The position numbers and the translations under genes were made by a program. Under the pieces are notes generated by a model. That model was not told the DNA's origin. It saw only the letters and a list, made by a program, of their open reading frames with translations, and ran no database searches. A stretch of DNA of 64,000 bases from Apostichopus japonicus (taxonomy: Eukaryota; Echinodermata; Holothuroidea; Aspidochirotida; Stichopodidae), in the NCBI RefSeq assembly GCF_037975245.1, contig NC_092569.1, forward strand, positions 9,719,001 to 9,783,000. The letters run 5' to 3'. How positions within the stretch are numbered: the stretch's first letter is position 1; every line of letters starts with the position of its first letter. This document shows, in pieces, positions 1 to 26,504 of this stretch.

Positions 1-422
1 ATGCTAATAGCTCTCTAAACAATATCATGCTCTCAAAGCACTGGTATATTGTCAGTACAAACAGTTCCTAGCCTTGATCTGATCGAAACATGATATTCAT
101 ACTGCTCTTACTGACAATATGAGTGCTCTGAAGCGGGACATGACACTACAGTATAGAAAAAGTTGTCCCAACTGGGCTACATTAGTGGATCGCTACAGAC
201 GTCTGATAAGAAATATCTTAGTAGCCTGCATGGCTGGCTCTATAAAATTAACAGACCATACTGAGACAGGCTAGCAGTAAGTTCATGATAGCGATGACAG
301 TAATCTTCAAGCAAAGATATTGAATGCAGGGAACTGCTAAAGTAGCAGTTCCCTGTTCCATGCAGCATTTCAATTTCTCTAATGAGAGCAAAACAACCAG
401 TCAGAGATAATAGTTTACTCAC
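1..422. other. Left edge, intronic or intergenic
   Basis: This is downstream, in gene direction, of the minus-strand transmembrane exon. I see no exon here that continues the cytoplasmic tail. An imperfect inverted repeat (about 38-59 against 110-128) and a perfect hairpin (327-355) are the only visible structures. Bases 275-310 weakly resemble part of the dispersed repeat seen at 4656 and 17895. Confidence 0.5.
327..355. repeat. Perfect short hairpin, 13-bp arms
   Basis: The arms CAGGGAACTGCTA and TAGCAGTTCCCTG are exact reverse complements separated by the 3-base loop AAG. The hairpin lies 68 bases past the donor of the minus-strand transmembrane exon. No terminator or microRNA role can be assigned from sequence alone. 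Confidence 0.7.
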
Positions 423-16734
<16,312 letters not shown>

Positions 16735-17540
16735 GGCAGCAAAATAACGTTAAGTCGCTCATATATGCTACATAAGTATTGGTTCTTTATTCGGTATCAT
16801 TCTCATGGTTCGCTGAAAGTTAGACTAGGAGCAAATGCAAGTTTCCAATTGTGTAAATATCACTGCAGCAGACATCTGTGCCTTAATAAACATTTTATCA
16901 ATAAGAAAAAGTTTCTTACTGTACAGACTGAAACTGTCATTGACGTGGCTGTTAGCCTGATCCGAGGATCCCCTTCCACAAACGCCGCGCCGCGCATTCT
17001 TTCGTTTACTATATAACATTTGAAAAGAGCGTAACGTAATGAGGAGAGCGCGTCTAATGGATATTTATCATACCGCGCACGTCGTATCAACGTGTGCACA
17101 GAGCTATGTACATTGTTTGTGTACTCGGCTTCAAGCGGATTCGAGCATGCGCAGAATGACGTTTTTTTGCCACAAACCGTGGACTAGGTTGAAAATAATG
17201 GGATTTGCGTGTGACAGTGCGCTCGTTTAAATAAGTAGCCCAGTGTGAATGAATATTCTGAATAAAATGGTTGCAGAGTATGTTGTAACTTGCGATGCTA
17301 TAAAAAAGGCTACGTACAGCCTAAATAAAACAGAGCCAATAACTCCAAACTCACACATAAAGGTGAAAAAAAAAGTAGAAAGTAAAATCGATAACAGGCT
17401 GCCATAATATATTCACTTCCTCCTGCAACAACTACCTTTTATGCATATGATGCAAAAAAACAATATTGTTGCACAGCACTGCATATATTAATGGGAAATC
17501 CCCCATAACGTGCATAGCCTAAGAATACTGCGCCCTACCC

Positions 17541-17647
<107 letters not shown>

Positions 17648-17894
17648 GACAGCGATAAACTCAGAGTTTCACGCGTTGAGCGATCAGCGGACAAAGGGAG
17701 TTGAGTAACAACTACTAGTGTTCCACTAGTGTCAACTATAGTCACAACATACATTTCGCTCTGCGCCAAGAATGACGCAAACCAACCAACTATACATATA
17801 TATGGTAACTTACAGCATTTGTTACTCGAGTTATACGCCTGTACGGCGATCATCAGACAACCCGGATCTGATGATGGATCTGTACCGTTGGATC

Positions 17895-18085
17895 TGATGG
17901 AGAAAGTAGCGTGTATAGTGAGGGCGCTTTACGCCGAAGGCACAGCTGGAACTGTTGCATTCATGGGAGGTGCTTACAACGAAGTAAAATTGTATGCTGG
18001 TAGACGTTTAATTCGTGATAGTAAGGACAGTAATGTTCTGTGAAAGGATAGCGGTAATGAATATATGCTGACTTTGCACAGTTGT
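17895..18085 (+). repeat. Dispersed repeat, copy 2
   Basis: Partner of 4656-4870 in the same orientation. It shares GTGAGGGCGCTTTACGCCGAA and TGCATTCATGGGAG-type landmarks and then diverges into an AT-rich ATATTGATATCAAAT run. Confidence 0.75.
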
Positions 18086-19859
18086 TTAGTTCTGATATCA
18101 AATTAAATATTGATATCAAATATTTAATATTGATATCAAATTAATATCATCCATGGCGGGTGTGTAATGGGTTTTTAGAATCCCCCCGCCCCCCACTTAA
18201 AAAAAGGTAAAACGAAAGAAAATGAGCTAGATCATTTCCAAAAGGTTTGTACCTCTTGAAACCACCCCGTAAGTAATGAACACTATCTCAAAATTGTTCA
18301 AACAGGGAAGCCAGAAGTTTTAATTAGTGACAGGGGTCTGTCCGACATAAATCAAACACCTCCCTCACCACATCCCACCCCCCACCAAAAAAAAAAAAAG
18401 CTGAAACAAAAAGCTTCATATCACTTAACTTATTCTGTGTAGTTTATGATACGTTAAAAGCTTGTGTGCGCTGACGTCCTCGCCAGATTTTTAAAGGGGT
18501 GTAGTGTTAAGATTACAGACAACACTTACTTTCGAATTTCATTTTTATTGCTTTGTTCACAGGTTAAAGGGCAACATGTTTGTAGTGCCAGGAATGTTTG
18601 ACCTGGCATCGGTTCATTCCTGAATCTCAGCAATCTTACCAGTGTATGTTGAATATGCGGGAAATAATGACATTTCTTTCAAAGAGTCCCAAGAGAGGTT
18701 TTCATTACATTTGCTTCTTAATTTGAATATAAGAAAAGACTCCCTTTAAGTTGTCATGTCTCTCACATGTCAATCAATGGCTACCTACATGCAAGCTTTG
18801 TTTCCAATCATGCAGATTTCAAAGTAGAGGGCGTTTTTCATTCACGGCTGTGTCGGCTTTGGAGCCTTCTGAAAAGGTCTCGCACCACAATTAATTGTTC
18901 CATTGACTTACACACTAAACTCGTCACTTTCAAGACCTGCCAAAGCATAGATAGAAGTTTTCAACTGGTATATCCTACCCGCCACACGATAGCTGAGATC
19001 TTGGCCTATCATGGCACTTGCAAACTTCCGTATCATGAACGTTTAGATTTTGAGCTAGAAGAGGAGCAAGTTTAACAAACTGAAGCTCCACCCTTCCATC
19101 TGCTCACTCGGAGTAATATCAACATTTAATCAAATATTTTCTAAAATGGTTTATATCACATTCGATTCTCCCTCTTTTCACACCATTCATCTCTACTTTA
19201 AATTATGCTCTTTCATAATAAAGGCAGAACAAACGATGACAGTAACTGATAACATGCTTAAGCAAGCTTTACCTTAGGAACTTTTACCTCTTTTCTCTGA
19301 CAATGGTTAACCTTTCGAGCGGATGAACACTAATCTAATTGTGGTGCGGTACCAAAAAGATTCTTGAATCCTTCCTCACTATTGATAATCTATAATGACC
19401 AAAAGGGCATAGTTTAAAAGGTACATGGTCAATATCAAATCGTTGGATATGAGAACACTTATCAAGTGTTAAACTATATAGCCTCGTCGCTATATACACA
19501 GAAACAGTGTGGTGTTTGAAAGAGATTGCCACAGTGTTTTGTTGGTTTTGCTTTTTGCATCTGTCTCGATAAATCTTCTCAGATGAGAAGTCTTGCGAGG
19601 AACAAAACTCAAAACAAAGCGAAAGAATGAGATCAGATCAATTAAGCCATGTTTTCTGTTATTCCGACAGTTATTTTCTCAACATAGTACAAGGAGTGAA
19701 TAACGTTGCACTTGCTATTCAAAGAAATTCTACGCCTCCACATGAGACAAAGCAAAGCAATACTCCCAACCAATATGAAAGCTAAATGTGACCAAAACGT
19801 TCGCAGGGACCAGTCCATTATTCAAGCACTACTTCTTCTTGGAAATCGGAAATAATCGA

Positions 19860-20180
19860 TTCGTTGTGGTCAAGTGGACTTGTGTTCTAAGGATTGCAGG
19901 TGCGAGTCTTGGCCAAATCATTGCGTTGTGTTGTGTCCTTGGGCAAGGCACTTTATCTCCATTGCCTCTCTTCACCCAGGTGTATAAATGGGGGGGGGGG
20001 AGGGACCTGTGATATAAAACTGTCAGCTGGGCGCTGTTAAGCTGCTGCCATGTGGAGGGATTGTCTCTAAGTTTGACAGGTTATCGTTGACCAGGGTAAT
20101 ATTGTGATGCGCCTTGAGCATCGTTATCGGTGGATATATCTGCGCTTTATAAATCCCCAAATTATTATTATTATTAATAT
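19860..20180 (+). mobile_element. tRNA-derived SINE, copy 2
   Basis: Same family as 741-1065, opposite orientation. A box TGGTCAAGTGG at 19867-19877 and a degenerate B box GGTGCGAGTCT at 19899-19909. Twelve bases between the boxes present in copy 1 are deleted. A G-run interrupts the body near 19990. It ends GCGCTTTATAAAT plus ATT repeats. Confidence 0.85.
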
Positions 20181-20639
20181 TACAACAATTTTCAGCAGTC
20201 ACGATTTTTTACGAGTTGCAAGTTGCCGGTGCCCAACCGCTTGTAAAACACACTGCATCGCAAATTCATTTGTACACAATGTCTCCCGTGGGGTATCCTC
20301 TGTAGGCTCTTTAGAATGATGTGGACAATGAATGTTCCATCCTCCATCAGAAAATAATAAACTAAAGGCATTTCTGTGATAGCTCTTCTCCTATGAAAAG
20401 TTTTGATGATCTGAATATTCTCGACTATAAGCCAAGGGATGTTAGCATGGAAAGGAGTGGGGTAGGGTGGAGGGTGGGGGGTAGTGTATCACCCGTGTAG
20501 AAATTAATGTTCGTTGGGTCAGTGCAAAAATCTTTCGTTTTGTCTGGAATATCATGACCTTTGTTGCCTAATTCTTCCAGAGGTCGAGATAATAAGCATT
20601 CTCGTCTGACGGTCACCCAAATAGGTAGATTCACGATCG

Positions 20640-20721
20640 CCCGGTTTGCTGTAATTTGTACTCCGAGGGTACATATATGATCATTAGGGAGGTACAAGTT
20701 ACGAAAAGTAATTAAAATCAT
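20640..20721 (-). CDS. Possible Ig-like exon (Cys-containing half)
   Basis: After a minus-strand acceptor-like GATCACAG the frame reads L-I-T-F-R-N-L-Y-L-P-N-D-H-I-C, resembling the E-F strands and second Cys of an Ig domain, followed by hydrophobic strand-like residues V-N-L-P-I-W-V-T-V. The 3' boundary is not resolved; the coordinate is a guess at the donor. It is in phase with the candidate exon at 24709-24822. It could be a chance ORF. Confidence 0.3.
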
Positions 20722-21289
20722 CTGTGATCTATTGGCGCCCGGAAGTATAGTGCACCGGGTGGGGGGGGGGGGGTATCTCCACCTTCATCGTGATTCGGGA
20801 TAAAAAAGTTCTTTCGGGGAATTGTTTACACATTCAATCGGGGAGGAATTGTACCACTACTCCTTGACTTCCACGATGGTTATCATTTCTCATTGGAGAT
20901 CATCATAGTTAACAGAGCCAATATTCTGACATTAGGCTATGTTAAATCTCGTCTAAAACATCAGCAAGTGTCAAACATGTTCGGTAGACCGAATTTTACA
21001 TCTATACAGTAACACTTTTAAGGTCATTTCAACTGGTAGGAACAAACGATAGTTTGTATGTATGGTAATTAGCATCACTACATATTTAGCCTTCCTGTTC
21101 AGCCAGGCCTATAGGCTATAGTGCAGACTTTGGTCACACTCTACTACACTAGTCATATTAAGTTGTGTATAGTCAAAGAATGATATTTTACTCGATTGTT
21201 TTAGTTTCTTGAAATAAAGACGTTTTCATGTATAGCCTTTGTTTAAAACAGGTTAACGCAGACATAACCTACTTGATTAGACTATAATG

Positions 21290-21617
21290 CAGGGTTTCCC
21301 TAACTTTTTCCCTCCACGACCCCCTGTGGATATCAGAGTTCAGTGTCCACGAACCCCAACTTTTCGAGACGCGATCTGAGTCATTATTAGACTATAACAC
21401 GCATAACAGTGTTTCGTAAAAAATCAAGTTCATAGTGCAATATTGTAGAGTTTATCGATAGGTACAATTTTTGTACATTAATAAATTATAATATGATATA
21501 TCAGATTTTAGTTCAACAAAAAGTACTCTAGTTTTGACTTTCAGAAACGTCTCACGAACCCCTGGGATGGACTCACGCACCCCCTGAGGTTCATACATCC
21601 CAGTTAGGGAACCTCTG
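21290..21617. mobile_element. hAT MITE, 328 bp, with 8-bp TSD
   Basis: The ends CAGGGTTTCCCTAACT and AGTTAGGGAACCTCTG are inverted repeats with two mismatches. The 8-bp direct repeat CTATAATG flanks exactly (21282-21289 and 21618-21625). No ORF of note. It is a typical short hAT derivative. Confidence 0.92.
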
Positions 21618-21625
21618 CTATAATG

Positions 21626-22961
21626 TAACTGTATTACAAGGAGTGACACCATGATGAGGGGGTATGCCATCCATGATAATGAGTGTTTTATGTTTTGTAA
21701 GTGTGGTAGATTTCACATCCTTTAACATTTTGCATCGCTAAATTTTGAAATATTTCCCTTCCATTTCCTTTTGTTCTTGTTACCATCTGTTTATACTTGT
21801 CTTGAATTTTTTTCTAACACATGTATTGTAGTGATGGAATACCTTATCATACCTACCATCTGATAAATTATATAAGGCACCGAGAAGAACTAAATAAAAT
21901 AAATATTAAATCAGTTGCTTGGTCCGTGATATTTTGAATTCTTATTAAACCATATATGATACATTACTTGGGTCGAATAGTTCAATTATAATGTGATTGT
22001 TTTATTATTCATTGGCCTTACCTCGTTTTATAAAATCAGTCTGTGTTGCGGTTTAGTGCAATACCTGGTTTAGGATATAACCACCCCAGAACTATGCTGT
22101 TATTTACAAGTTTTAAGTACTTTCTTGGGCTTTAAATAACAAATGAATTTAGCCATTCAAATAGTTATAGAAATTGGAAGTGCTATGAACAAACTGGGAC
22201 GGATGTTAGATTGTTAACAAGGAAGGGCATGGCTCTGATGTCGTTGAAGCCGACACTCTTTCATTGGTGAGTTTGGAACCCGCACCCAGCAACACAGATT
22301 TAGACGTCAAATGGTCCATTCTGAGTTATATTTAAGCTGTACAATAAGTCTGCACACATGGTTCTGCCTTTAAATGTGTGTTGCTTTCTAAAGTGTATAG
22401 GAGAGGTGGGGGGTCACCACAACAACCAAAGGCGGATCCAGAATTCTAAAAGGAGGGAGTGTGGCCTCGAGGATGATAAAGCCAGCTCAATTGTAGGGGG
22501 CTGGAGTTACCTACCCCATTTACAAAATGAGGCACAAAATAGTACATTCTGAGGTATATTTAGGCTATACATTAGGTCGTCCTAAAAATTGCTGTGTGAG
22601 GATGAAGTGGGGGAGGGGTAGATTTACACCACCCACACACCCTGGATCCACCCCTGAACGCATGAACAATCAACTCTTGCATGCTTACCCTCATAATTCC
22701 ATCGAAATTTCGCATAAATGTCAATGTTAAAAATGAATATTTTTGAGATCAAATGTGACAGTCGATATGTCGAGATTAAATGTCAAAATTTCGAGACAAT
22801 ATCTTGAAAATTCGATATAAAACTCCAAATTTCTTTGTAAAAAGTTGAAAGTTTACTTACAACATCGAAGTTTCGACATATATACAACGCTGGCCCGTCG
22901 AAATATAACGTCGCAATTATATGATAAAACATCACAGTTTAAAAGTGTAAACATCCTAACA
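21626..22961. other. Intergenic with a diverged duplication
   Basis: Segments near 22316 and 22540 share a block around ATTCTGAG.TATATTTA followed by a purine-rich GGAGAGGTGGGG or GGGGGAGGGG tract. A hAT-like pair of ends (AGGCGGATCCAG near 22430, CTGGATCCACCCCTG at 22642-22656) surrounds about 230 bases, but no target duplication is visible. No gene is seen. Confidence 0.4.
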
Positions 22962-24301
22962 CAGGGGTGTATCCAGGATTTTCCAATAGGGGGGGGGGGG
23001 CGCCAGGCATGAATGATCGCCGTCCTGGGGGATGGGTCTAAGGGGAGGGGGTGTACAATTTTTGCTTTCAAAGAAGGGCTGAAATGCAAAATGGTGTCAT
23101 ATGCATGGGCGGCGATCCGTACTTCCGAGTGGGGGGGGGGGGGGGATATGACCTTGTTGACTATCTAAGCGTAGCGCCACCATGGGTTGGCGCGAAGCGT
23201 ACAAGAAAATTTTGGGATTAACAAACCCTCTAGATGGCCGGAAACGGCACTTCCCGAGGTTTCCAAGCGGCATATACCCAACTTTAAAATAGGGATGTCA
23301 TGTCCGAAATATCTCATAATCAGGATCCAAAATACTTTTTTTTTAAATTTCGGGGGTTATTTTGGGAAAATTGCCCCTGTCAATCTTGTTTCAGGCGCAA
23401 CGTTAGAATGTTCGAGAGCTCTGTTATATTATTCGATGAAGAAAATGGCCTCATGCAGGCTATTATAGGCCTATACACATGCAATACACAATTACACATA
23501 GTTACATTCCTAGGTACCGATTGCTAGGGCATCCAGGTGAAACGTGTATTAAGCATTACCCTGTTTACATGAGATTCTCAGCTGTTCGAGGGAACATGTA
23601 CGTGTGTAGGCCTACTATAGGGCCTATATGAATACTATGAGGGTGCATATATGTACTATATCAATACCGTGGGCGCAATAATACATTTTGTTGTTATAGG
23701 GCCAATGAAGCCTACAGTCAACTATTTTTGCTTTATAAAGACGCTTTATTTGAAAAGATCGCACTGCGTTTATGGTAGGCGAGAAATGAAGCTAAAAAAG
23801 AGCCGTACATTAACGAAGATGCATAAATGTAGGCATGAAAATATTCTTATCCCTGGCATTTGGTGGGGGGGGGGGGGATATGGTGCATTACATCCCCTCC
23901 ACCCATTTTCATGGGGGGATATATCCCCCCTCCACCCAGGATCGCCGCCCATGGCCATATGTGATCCATTTTTCGACCTTAATAATAAGCAACATTTCCA
24001 GTAAATATGGACACAAAATGCACAATTTAGTATGGCTGGCATGTCATTTAGTGTTTATAGTGATAATACAAACACAATTACCATCTATGTTTCTAAAACT
24101 ATTATGCCGCCGAACTTCGCCAGAACCTTTTTTTGGCAAACAAAAAATAAAGCATACGGGAGGGGGGGGGGTTGAGCGATCACCGACATCTCACATAAAG
24201 GTCGTCAATTTTTTTTTTTTTTTGTTGCTAAACTTTTTTTTTTTTGGTGACGGCCAATAGGGGGGGGGGGCGCCTGTTGCGCCCCCCTGGATACGCCCCT
24301 G
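22962..24301. mobile_element. hAT-like element with another nested inside
   Basis: The ends CAGGGGTGTATCCAGG and CCTGGATACGCCCCTG are inverted repeats with one mismatch. The flanks share an exact 6-mer CTAACA (22956-22961 and 24302-24307), shorter than the 8 bp usual for hAT. Internal G-runs border both ends. The element 23104-23953 is inserted in it. There is no transposase ORF. Confidence 0.7.
23104..23953. mobile_element. Nested hAT element with near-perfect 8-bp TSD
   Basis: The termini CATGGGCGGCGATCC and GGATCGCCGCCCATG are perfect 15-bp inverted repeats. The flanking 8-mers GTCATATG and GCCATATG differ at one base. It contains the segment shared with 1118-1222 in inverted orientation. 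It lies inside the larger element 22962-24301 and is therefore younger. Confidence 0.85.
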
Positions 24302-24708
24302 CTAACATTACAAGATAGTATGTTGAAAATTTGGGATAAAACGTGAAAAAGCTCAGATAAGTCATGTCAAAACTTCGAGATAAAACATAGAATTTTGGAA
24401 TAAATCGAACATCGAAATTTTGAGATAACATATCGACATTCGTTCCAGATGAAACGTCAAAGGTTTTCCAGGTGAAACTTCAAAATTCGAGACTACCTAC
24501 GTAGCCTATATCGTGGTTGTAGCACCATGATAGCATATGCAAACATGAGATTCTTCTGCTGAACGGCCCATTAGCACAGGTTTTCACCCCTCGCATTTTG
24601 ACATTTCAGGCTAAGCAACTGTCTAAAATTGTCTACACGAACACGTGTTTATTGAAACCGGAATAAGTTGGCCCTGTTCATTTTTTGAATATACACTGTC
24701 TGCAACAC

Positions 24709-24822
24709 CGTACGGCCAGCGGGGTCGAGTGCCAGTGACGAAAATCTGTCGCGTAAGTGAATGCTCCCCCCTCGATCCCCCCACCCTTGCATGTAAACTA
24801 CCGGTGATGATTTGAAGACGAC
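24709..24822 (-). CDS. Possible Ig V-like exon
   Basis: A minus-strand acceptor CCGCTCTCAG opens a 114-base frame, V-V-F-K-S-S-P-V-V-Y-M-Q-G-W, then R-D-R-F-S-S-L-A-L-D-P-A-G-R, which looks like strands C' to E of a V-set domain, followed by a GTGTTG donor in phase 0. It could precede the 20721 exon. The first Cys half was not found, so this is only suggestive. Confidence 0.3.
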
Positions 24823-25563
24823 CTGAGAGCGGATAAATGGTCGATATCTTTTTCTACATAAGATTGACCATCTTTGGTAAAATTGTATATTATTTTCGCA
24901 ACTTTGGATCATTGTATTATGAAGCCTACTTACGGTACTCGTTAAGTAGGCCCACTGGTAACTTAATCCTTACCGACGAATTAAACCGAGAGACCATCAG
25001 TTTACCCAACAGCCCGGATTGAAACATATTGCCCAGACCGAAATAACTTGTGGTGATTGCTATACGCCCAGTGCCCACCCTCCCCTATATAGTGACATCC
25101 CTGATAGAAGTGATTCAGAAATATCTCAAGGACAAACTAAAACGAATGACAGCGAATGACCGAATGACAATAGACTTTGTACAGGGTTAATTATCATTCG
25201 CGAATGACAGCGAATGAAAGCGAATGACAACGAATGACAACGAAGGACCACGAAGGACGGTGGTGAGTGGAGATAGAATGATTAACGGAGTGGAGTAAAT
25301 GCGGTTATTGGTTTTCTGCGCAAAAATGATTTGAGGAAAATCGCATGTTACGTGGTTGCAGGGTTTACGTGTAATTTACGGATAGAAACCACGCACTTCG
25401 CGTTTCTAACAATTACTATCGAATAAATGACGATAAATTCACTTTTTAAAATCAGACTTACAATTTCGCTTACTATAAGGTGCATTTGTATCTTGTCCGT
25501 ACTTTACTAGATATGTAAGCCACGCACATCGCGTCCACTCGGTTTGCGTGGCTTTAATCATGG

Positions 25564-26325
25564 TGTAACCCTTTGAAAGTGATGTGTTACTTTAATAATT
25601 GGTGGCGCTGTATAGAATTAATTAGAGGGTTTACTGTTATATTCTGCCACTGCACATGTCTAGGTTTTTGTTGCCTGGTAGCCATCTTTACCCGTGCAGC
25701 CTTGTTAGCCTTGCTATCCTCTGTAAGGCATAGTTTGATCAGTTCCCTTTGTCAGCTGGTGTTTTGTGGTTTTATCTTGAAACCTTCTGTAGCAGATTAC
25801 TTGGCAGCTCTCCAGACTGGTGTTGAGGACCGGTGCTCCATACTTGAGGGTCGCAGGAACTTCGCCTGAGCCTGTGATGTCCGCGAACTGATCAGTTAGC
25901 GCGCAATATTAATTAGGGGAAATTTGTATATTCTAGCTGGGGATAAGTGCATGCAACGGGGGGTGTATTAATCTAGACGGGGGTTTATCTCGCTACGGTG
26001 GGGTAGCATTCATTGTTATTATATTAAGCAGTACAGTATTAAGTATTTAAGTGTATTAATCTAGAAGGGGGTTTATCTCACTACTGTGGGGTAACATTCA
26101 TTGTTACGTTGTTTAAGCATTATCATATTAAGCCTTTAAGTGTATACCACACCGTATTCAAACGGGGGAATTGATCTCTCCCGTCTCAATAATCGATTAC
26201 CCTGACCGTATAAATTCAGTACGTGTTGGGACAATTTAATAACTTGGGTTTTGAGTCTTTATTTCTTCTGGGTTAGGGGGCTATTACTTTAACCTAAATA
26301 GAGGGCGGACGAACCACGGGTTACA
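25564..26325 (+). repeat. 5' LTR
   Basis: 762 bases beginning TGTAAC and ending GTTACA. A TATAAATT box at 26209-26216 is the likely U3 promoter. An internal diverged tandem duplication of 88-base period (GTGTATTAATCTAGA at 25963 and 26051) lies in the middle. The apparent 98-residue ORF at 25573 is LTR sequence, not a gene. Confidence 0.95.
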
Positions 26326-26327
26326 TT

Positions 26328-26345
26328 TGGGGGCCTATCCGGGAA
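26328..26345 (+). promoter_or_regulatory. Primer binding site, tRNA-Pro-like
   Basis: Two bases after the LTR, TGGGGGCCTATCCGGGAA matches the 3' end complement of tRNA-Pro as used by murine-type retroviruses, except for three central bases. The host tRNA sequence would settle it. Confidence 0.7.
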
Positions 26346-26504
26346 CACACTTCTCTTGAAAAAAAAACTTAGCAAGAGTTTAGTGAAGCATCTTAGTGTT
26401 CTATGAGACGGGAGTGTGGTTCCCTTGTTTGTTATTTATATTTGCTGCACTATATTTTTTACTAACGATTAAGGTACCACCAGTTGGAGAGCTGTCCGGT
26501 AAGT

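Noticed and set aside
18767-19075. 102-residue ORF as a gene
   Set aside because: No recognisable domain, no splice or promoter context, and length is compatible with chance.
22427-22656. Another hAT element
   Set aside because: The ends look right (AGGCGGATCCAG and CTGGATCCACCCCTG), but there is no target duplication and the left end is degenerate. It is mentioned only under the intergenic entry.
25573-25869. Paired 98 and 109-residue ORFs at 25573 and 32712
   Set aside because: Both lie in the LTRs and are identical because the LTRs are.
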